Assembly: GCA_012295275.1 (NCBI GenBank)
Contig: CM022679.1
Location: 27,402,483 to 27,412,482 of the forward strand
Source of the DNA: Chrysomallon squamiferum
Taxonomy: Eukaryota > Mollusca > Gastropoda > Neomphalida > Peltospiridae
Direction of reading: 5' to 3'
DNA: 10,000 nucleotides
The position numbers and the translations under genes are program-made. A model generated the notes under the pieces. That model ran no database searches. It was not told where the DNA came from and was given only the letters and a program-made list of their open reading frames with translations. This document shows positions 6,363-10,000 of this stretch, piece by piece. How positions within the stretch are numbered: the first letter of the stretch is position 1; each line of letters starts with the position of its first letter.

Positions 6363-6741
6363 GCTTACAAAAACAATTCATAATTGAACATAAAAAACTC
6401 AAGAAAAAGCCGGTGCCTGAATAATATCTGAGATAAAGATTTAATGTCATAAATAATATAAACCGCAGCTAATAGCATATTTAACAGTTATTGACAGTCA
6501 AAACAAATATAAACCAAAAACAACCTCCGAAATACTATGTACATATATTATGCAATGTTTGAACTGACAGAAATGATATCATTCTGGAGGATATTTTAAC
6601 TCTAGTAAACGAATTAACATTTGGTACATCTTTATGAACGCGTCTGTACGTATGGACGTACTGATGCATCTGTATACGCGTGCAAGTGTATACATATATG
6701 ATAACATACTCAGTTAAGTGCCGCTTACAAAAACAATTCAT
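6363..6741. repeat. Internal 19-bp direct repeat pair
   Basis: GCTTACAAAAACAATTCAT occurs identically at 6363-6381 and 6723-6741, an offset of exactly 360 nt. Confidence 0.9.
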
Positions 6742-6781
6742 TATCGCTGGTGACAACATCCGCTGGAAACCTCATGGTAAC

Positions 6782-6900
6782 CAAAACCAAGTGTTTGAGT
6801 GATACTATGTAAACAGTATTTTTAAATGTGATAATTGTAATATTAAATTCTGATATAATACTATATTTTCTTAAGCAAAACCAAGTGGATGAGTGATACT
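6782..6900. repeat. Internal 25-bp direct repeat pair
   Basis: The unit CAAAACCAAGTG..TGAGTGATACT occurs at 6782-6806 and 6876-6900, with two adjacent substitutions (TT against GA) and a 94-nt offset. Confidence 0.88.
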
Positions 6901-7009
6901 GGATATTAATATACATGTATGTAGCAATACTGAATGAATAAATTGTATTTTCCAAAGTAGTTTTAATATTTAAATTTTTTTTACGCCACCATACGGAAAA
7001 ATTTAAATA

Positions 7010-7051
7010 AGGTGCCATTTTTTTCCAGTGCCATTATTTCATACATCCGCT
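7010..7051 (-). repeat. Right imperfect terminal inverted repeat
   Basis: Read on the minus strand it gives AGCGGATGTATG, then CACTGG, seven A, TGGCACC, matching the left end with substitutions and a one-base length change in the A tract. Confidence 0.55.
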
Positions 7052-7053
7052 TA

Positions 7054-8069
7054 ATGTACAGATGTTGATAAAGATATGTGCGTGTATAATGTATTACGAA
7101 GGCCCACTAAACAATGGACGCAATCGGTATAACGAGATAATCAAATTCAGACATTAATATCAACGACTGTAACAAGTTAATAGCACTTTTCTTATAGCGC
7201 TTAAGTTCAAACATCTGACGTTTTAATTCATTAGTTTGTGTTTCTGTCAAATTTAGTCATATCAGATTGATAAATACGTTTGAAAGAGTCGATACAGTAT
7301 ATAAATACAAAGTCGACAAACTCATCTTTCATTTTCTGACGTATCTGGATCATTAATGTAAAACAAATGTGTTAAATGAAAACGTTATCGATTTATACCA
7401 TGAACACCTTGATATATACCATTAGAGGAGAAGTCAGCATGCACAAACAAAATAAACAGTCTGTAATTGTTAAATAGCGCGCGTGTCGTCTGTTTACTCT
7501 CTTGGCAGTATAAAAATCAGTCTATTTCAGAAATGGCGGGAAAGGAATAGATATCGTCTGACTCGGAATGTGAGAAAAATAAATGGATGTGGCGACTCGG
7601 AAATACTGAAATGAAGATTAAAAACGGCAGACATTTTGCAACTGAAGCTGCAACAGAAATCAATTGTTGCGCCGATACTAGATTTTTGTTCTGTCACATA
7701 TATCTCTTTATGTTGATCAAAAAGGAAAAGAGAAAATTGAAAACAAATATATATTTCAAATACAAACATTTTTTATACTCGTTTTTTTATTTATTTTTTT
7801 TTTATTTTGATCATGTATAATTTAGTAAATTGAAGGCTGAAATAAATAAAAAGATACACTGAAGCAAAGAATGTAATGAAGGTCAGAGATGAACAAATTA
7901 AAAGAGTGAAAATGATACACAGTATTCATGTATGCATGCTTTACGAGCGATAATTAACAAGTAAAAAGTAATAAACATATTTTGAACAACAGATATTACT
8001 GATACCTTTTTATTAATTTCTATCTTGTTAGCAATATTAACACGGAAAACTCATGCTTGCTCACCGAAG
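7054..8069. other. Gene-free stretch, 7054-8069
   Basis: Moderately complex AT-rich DNA. A TATA-like TATAAAAA occurs near 7509, followed 20 or so bases later by AAATGGCGGG. That ATG frame closes after five codons, so I do not call a promoter or gene. Overlapping frames on both strands at 7527-7820 have no recognisable domain. Nothing else was recognised. Confidence 0.5.
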
Positions 8070-8094
8070 TTTTTTTTTTTTTTTTTTTTTTTTT
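8070..8094. repeat. 25-nt T tract
   Basis: Uninterrupted T run followed by AATTAA. Confidence 0.93.
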
Positions 8095-8180
8095 AATTAA
8101 ATGTGTGTATATTTGTGTGTTGAGTAAGTGCATATACTTGTTTGTATACGTATGCATGTGTGTATATATATGTGTCCGTG

Positions 8181-8182
<2 letters not shown>

Positions 8183-8243
<61 letters not shown>
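8183..8243. repeat. TC dinucleotide array (61 nt)
   Basis: About 30 uninterrupted TC units. Complementary to the AG array at 8399-8449. Confidence 0.97.
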
Positions 8244-8247
<4 letters not shown>

Positions 8248-8349
8248 TGTCTATATATATATATTTATGAATATATGCACTTAACTATTTTTGCTTGTTA
8301 GCGTTTTTAGTCAGTGATAAAACTTACAAGTACGTTAAAACATACATAA

Positions 8350-8353
<4 letters not shown>

Positions 8354-8384
<31 letters not shown>
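8354..8384. repeat. TA dinucleotide array
   Basis: About 15 AT units lying just before the AG array. A shorter TA tract (about 8251-8262) lies just after the TC array, in mirrored order. Confidence 0.95.
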
Positions 8385-8386
<2 letters not shown>

Positions 8387-8394
8387 CAAAAGAC

Positions 8395-8398
<4 letters not shown>

Positions 8399-8449
<51 letters not shown>
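8399..8449. repeat. AG dinucleotide array (51 nt)
   Basis: About 25 uninterrupted AG units, led in by two ACAG units. Confidence 0.97.
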
Positions 8450-8452
<3 letters not shown>

Positions 8453-8753
8453 TAGGACGAGTGTTACATGATATGAAAATAACGGTTATTACCAGTTTTC
8501 TATAATGTAATACCAAAAAATATAATAACGATAATATCCTAATATCTAGTAAAGAATATTCTTAATAGTGGGGAACAGAGAAGATTTATGAGTGTTATGT
8601 CACACGATTATTAATATTGGAAAGTAATTCGACACCATTCTGCTGGGTAAGGTGCTTAGTAAGATACATCTCTGGTTTTGAACAGTGTCATCAAATAATT
8701 AGTTTTCATTGATTTTTCACCTCTTATTTATTATTTTAATGTATTCAGAAATG

Positions 8754-8756
<3 letters not shown>
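8450..8756. other. Gene-free stretch, 8450-8756
   Basis: AT-rich non-repetitive DNA with stops in all frames. No feature recognised. Confidence 0.6.

Positions 8757-8845
<89 letters not shown>
8757..8845. repeat. Compound TA then GT array (89 nt)
   Basis: About 19 TA units change without a break into about 25 TG units. Both blocks are uninterrupted, as expected of a long, currently length-variable microsatellite. Confidence 0.97.
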
Positions 8846-8847
<2 letters not shown>

Positions 8848-8989
8848 AATTTATATAAACGATGTTTCTTCTCAGAAATCCTTTCAAGTTCGTGTCCTCT
8901 CGTCCATTTGTATGTTTGTGCGTGTTTGCGCATCAGTAAATTTATGAACATGTGTATGTGCCGTTATATAATAAATAATAATAAAATTC

Positions 8990-9154
8990 CTGAAAGAAAA
9001 ACAAAAATAAAATAAAATTAATTTAAATTAAAAAAACAAAAACCATCAGAAACACCCCAATTCTCTCAAAAAAAAAAAAAAAAAATAAAAAATAAATAAA
9101 TAAACAAAAGAAAAAGAAAAAGAAAAAGAAATTAAAAAAAAAAGAAAAAAGAAC
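8990..9154. repeat. A-rich tract with AAAAAG units
   Basis: Nearly pure A-rich DNA on the plus strand, including an 18-nt A run (9068-9085), AAAT units (9091-9103) and four AAAAAG units (about 9107-9130). Confidence 0.85.
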
Positions 9155-9192
9155 CAAACTCAGTGAAATTCTATTACATTTCGGTGTTTCAA

Positions 9193-9211
9193 TATATATA
9201 TATATATATAT
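9193..9211. repeat. Short TA array
   Basis: About nine AT units. Confidence 0.9.
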
Positions 9212-9242
9212 TACTAAAATATTTATTTTTCAAATATATACA

Positions 9243-9248
<6 letters not shown>

Positions 9249-9277
<29 letters not shown>

Positions 9278-9287
9278 CAACAACAAC
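9249..9287. repeat. 29-nt A tract followed by CAA units
   Basis: Uninterrupted A run 9249-9277, then three CAA units, leading directly into the stem-loop at 9287. Confidence 0.93.
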
Positions 9288-9337
9288 GTTACTTGTATAT
9301 TATTATTATTATTTTGGAACCAAATATACAAGTAACG
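9287..9337. repeat. 15-bp stem-loop
   Basis: CGTTACTTGTATATT (9287-9301) and its exact reverse complement (9323-9337) flank a 21-nt ATT-rich loop. CTAGT follows nine bases after the right arm. Confidence 0.9.
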
Positions 9338-10000
9338 ATAATTCTTCTAGTTATAATTACGTAACAGTTACGTCCCCTTCTGTTACTGCTTTAAATGGTA
9401 CCGGCAGAGCGATAAACTAAAACAATTATATTAATAATTAAGACAAGCTAGAAAAATATTGATCCTTTGACAAATAATAATGATAACAGAAAAGACTTAG
9501 GTGAACCTACAGTTTGCGCAAAAGTAATAATACATTTTTGTTTTCCTCCTCATTCTCTCAGCCAACTTTGGTGACCTCCTATGAGTAAGTCGATTGTTGA
9601 TTGGTTGAAATGAGGGTTTCCCACCCACGTAAATATCTCCAGAACAACTCATTTCTAGTGAAGGTAAAAGTATATGCTTCCTTGTGAAAAACACTTTCTA
9701 AGTATATATTTTTAATTTAGAAAACAATTAAAAAACTTTATTATCCATAATTTTAATATATAGTGGATTTGTTTCTAGGTAAAAGATAATATAATTCAAA
9801 TATTAACAATTTTTTTTTTCAATCGATCACCCAAAATGAATAAAATGAACTAATCGCAGAGAAACTGGAGTAAAAATAACTTGGCCAATCACAATTTTAG
9901 AGCGTCATATTGCTAGTAATCTGCCATGGCTGATTCAGAACCATTTGTGTGTTTATTTCTGTGGTCGTTTTAGTTAGTTCCAGCCATCATCATGATTCGG
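9338..10000. other. Right-edge stretch without an assignable gene
   Basis: Mostly non-repetitive AT-rich DNA. A 65-codon minus-strand frame (9694-9497) overlaps the mariner-like motif and has no recognised domain. A CCAAT box (9885-9889, within the palindrome TTGGCCAA) precedes an ATG in good context (GCC ATG G, 9926) that opens a 15-codon frame ending at 9973. This could be the first exon of a gene beyond the edge, but nothing confirms it. Confidence 0.3.
9508..9533 (+). other. Mariner-like terminal motif, unpaired
   Basis: TA followed by CAGTTTGCGCAAAAGTAATA resembles the GCAAAAGTAAT core seen at the ends of many mariner-family transposons (family knowledge). No inverted partner is present in the window. 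It could be one end of an element running past the right edge, a decayed remnant, or chance. Confidence 0.3.

Larger units (their letters stand above)
6238..7053. mobile_element. Putative non-autonomous TA-flanked element (Tc1/mariner-like MITE)
   Basis: TA at 6238-6239 is followed by AGGGGGTACGG, and the right end reads CATCCGCT followed by TA at 7052-7053. The terminal 40 or so bases are imperfect inverted repeats, about 70 percent identical by eye, sharing CACTGG, an A tract and ATGGCAC in the same order and spacing. TA at both ends is what Tc1/mariner-type insertion would leave. The interior holds two sets of direct repeats and no transposase frame. The open frames inside are AT-rich and show no DDE motifs. 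Boundaries are inferred from one copy only. Confidence 0.5.

Noticed and set aside
6782-6900. Direct repeats resembling a CRISPR spacing pattern
   Set aside because: Only two imperfect copies are present, and the DNA is clearly eukaryotic with introns.
6535-7018. Two minus-strand frames of 74 and 97 codons
   Set aside because: They show no recognisable domain and no transposase catalytic pattern, and they lie across direct repeats inside a putative non-autonomous element.
7527-7820. Overlapping frames on both strands near a TATA-like sequence
   Set aside because: Neither strand gives a recognisable protein, and the ATG nearest the TATA-like site closes after five codons.
8057-8951. Ser-Leu and Thr-His repeat peptides
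   Set aside because: They are translations of TC, AG, TA and GT arrays.
9497-9694. 65-codon minus-strand frame
   Set aside because: No family recognised; it overlaps a likely transposon terminus, and its length is unremarkable.

Overview
The window looks like intron-rich, repeat-rich animal nuclear DNA. It is AT-rich and densely packed with microsatellites: AAT, TATG, GT, TC/AG, TCTA/TCTG, long A and T tracts, and TA tracts running into GT tracts. One gene is split by GT-AG introns. The density and mix of simple repeats, together with an animal nucleoredoxin-type gene, suggest a mollusc, probably a coleoid cephalopod such as an octopus. That placement is inference from repeat style, not from a diagnostic sequence.

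The only gene I can support lies on the minus strand between about 3482 and 514. It has three coding exons (3317-3221, 2300-2092, 678-514). They join with matching splice phases (phase 1 at the first junction, phase 0 at the second) into a 156-residue thioredoxin-fold protein of the nucleoredoxin/tryparedoxin-like family, with a WCLPC redox motif and a VPT cis-proline motif. The start could lie further upstream (3425 or 3482), because the frame stays open to a stop at 3599-3597. The likely 3' UTR runs towards the window start, with a candidate poly(A) signal at 180-175.

From about 3600 to 5246 there is no recognisable gene, only microsatellites and homopolymer tracts. From 5247 to 7053 there is a cluster of transposon-like structure. 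First comes a foldback composite made of two interleaved inverted-repeat pairs, ordered A-B-A'-B'. A/A' is a perfect 131-bp inverted repeat and B/B' is about 97 bp with two mismatches and a 16-nt indel. Directly next to it is an approximately 0.8-kb TA-flanked element with imperfect terminal inverted repeats and internal direct repeats, resembling a non-autonomous Tc1/mariner-type element.

From 7054 to 10000 there is no convincing gene. This part holds complementary TC and AG tracts that could form a very long hairpin in RNA, a TA/GT compound tract, A-rich tracts, a 15-bp stem-loop at 9287-9337 and a mariner-like terminal motif near 9508. A short ATG reading frame behind a CCAAT box near the right edge could be the edge of another gene, but the support is weak.
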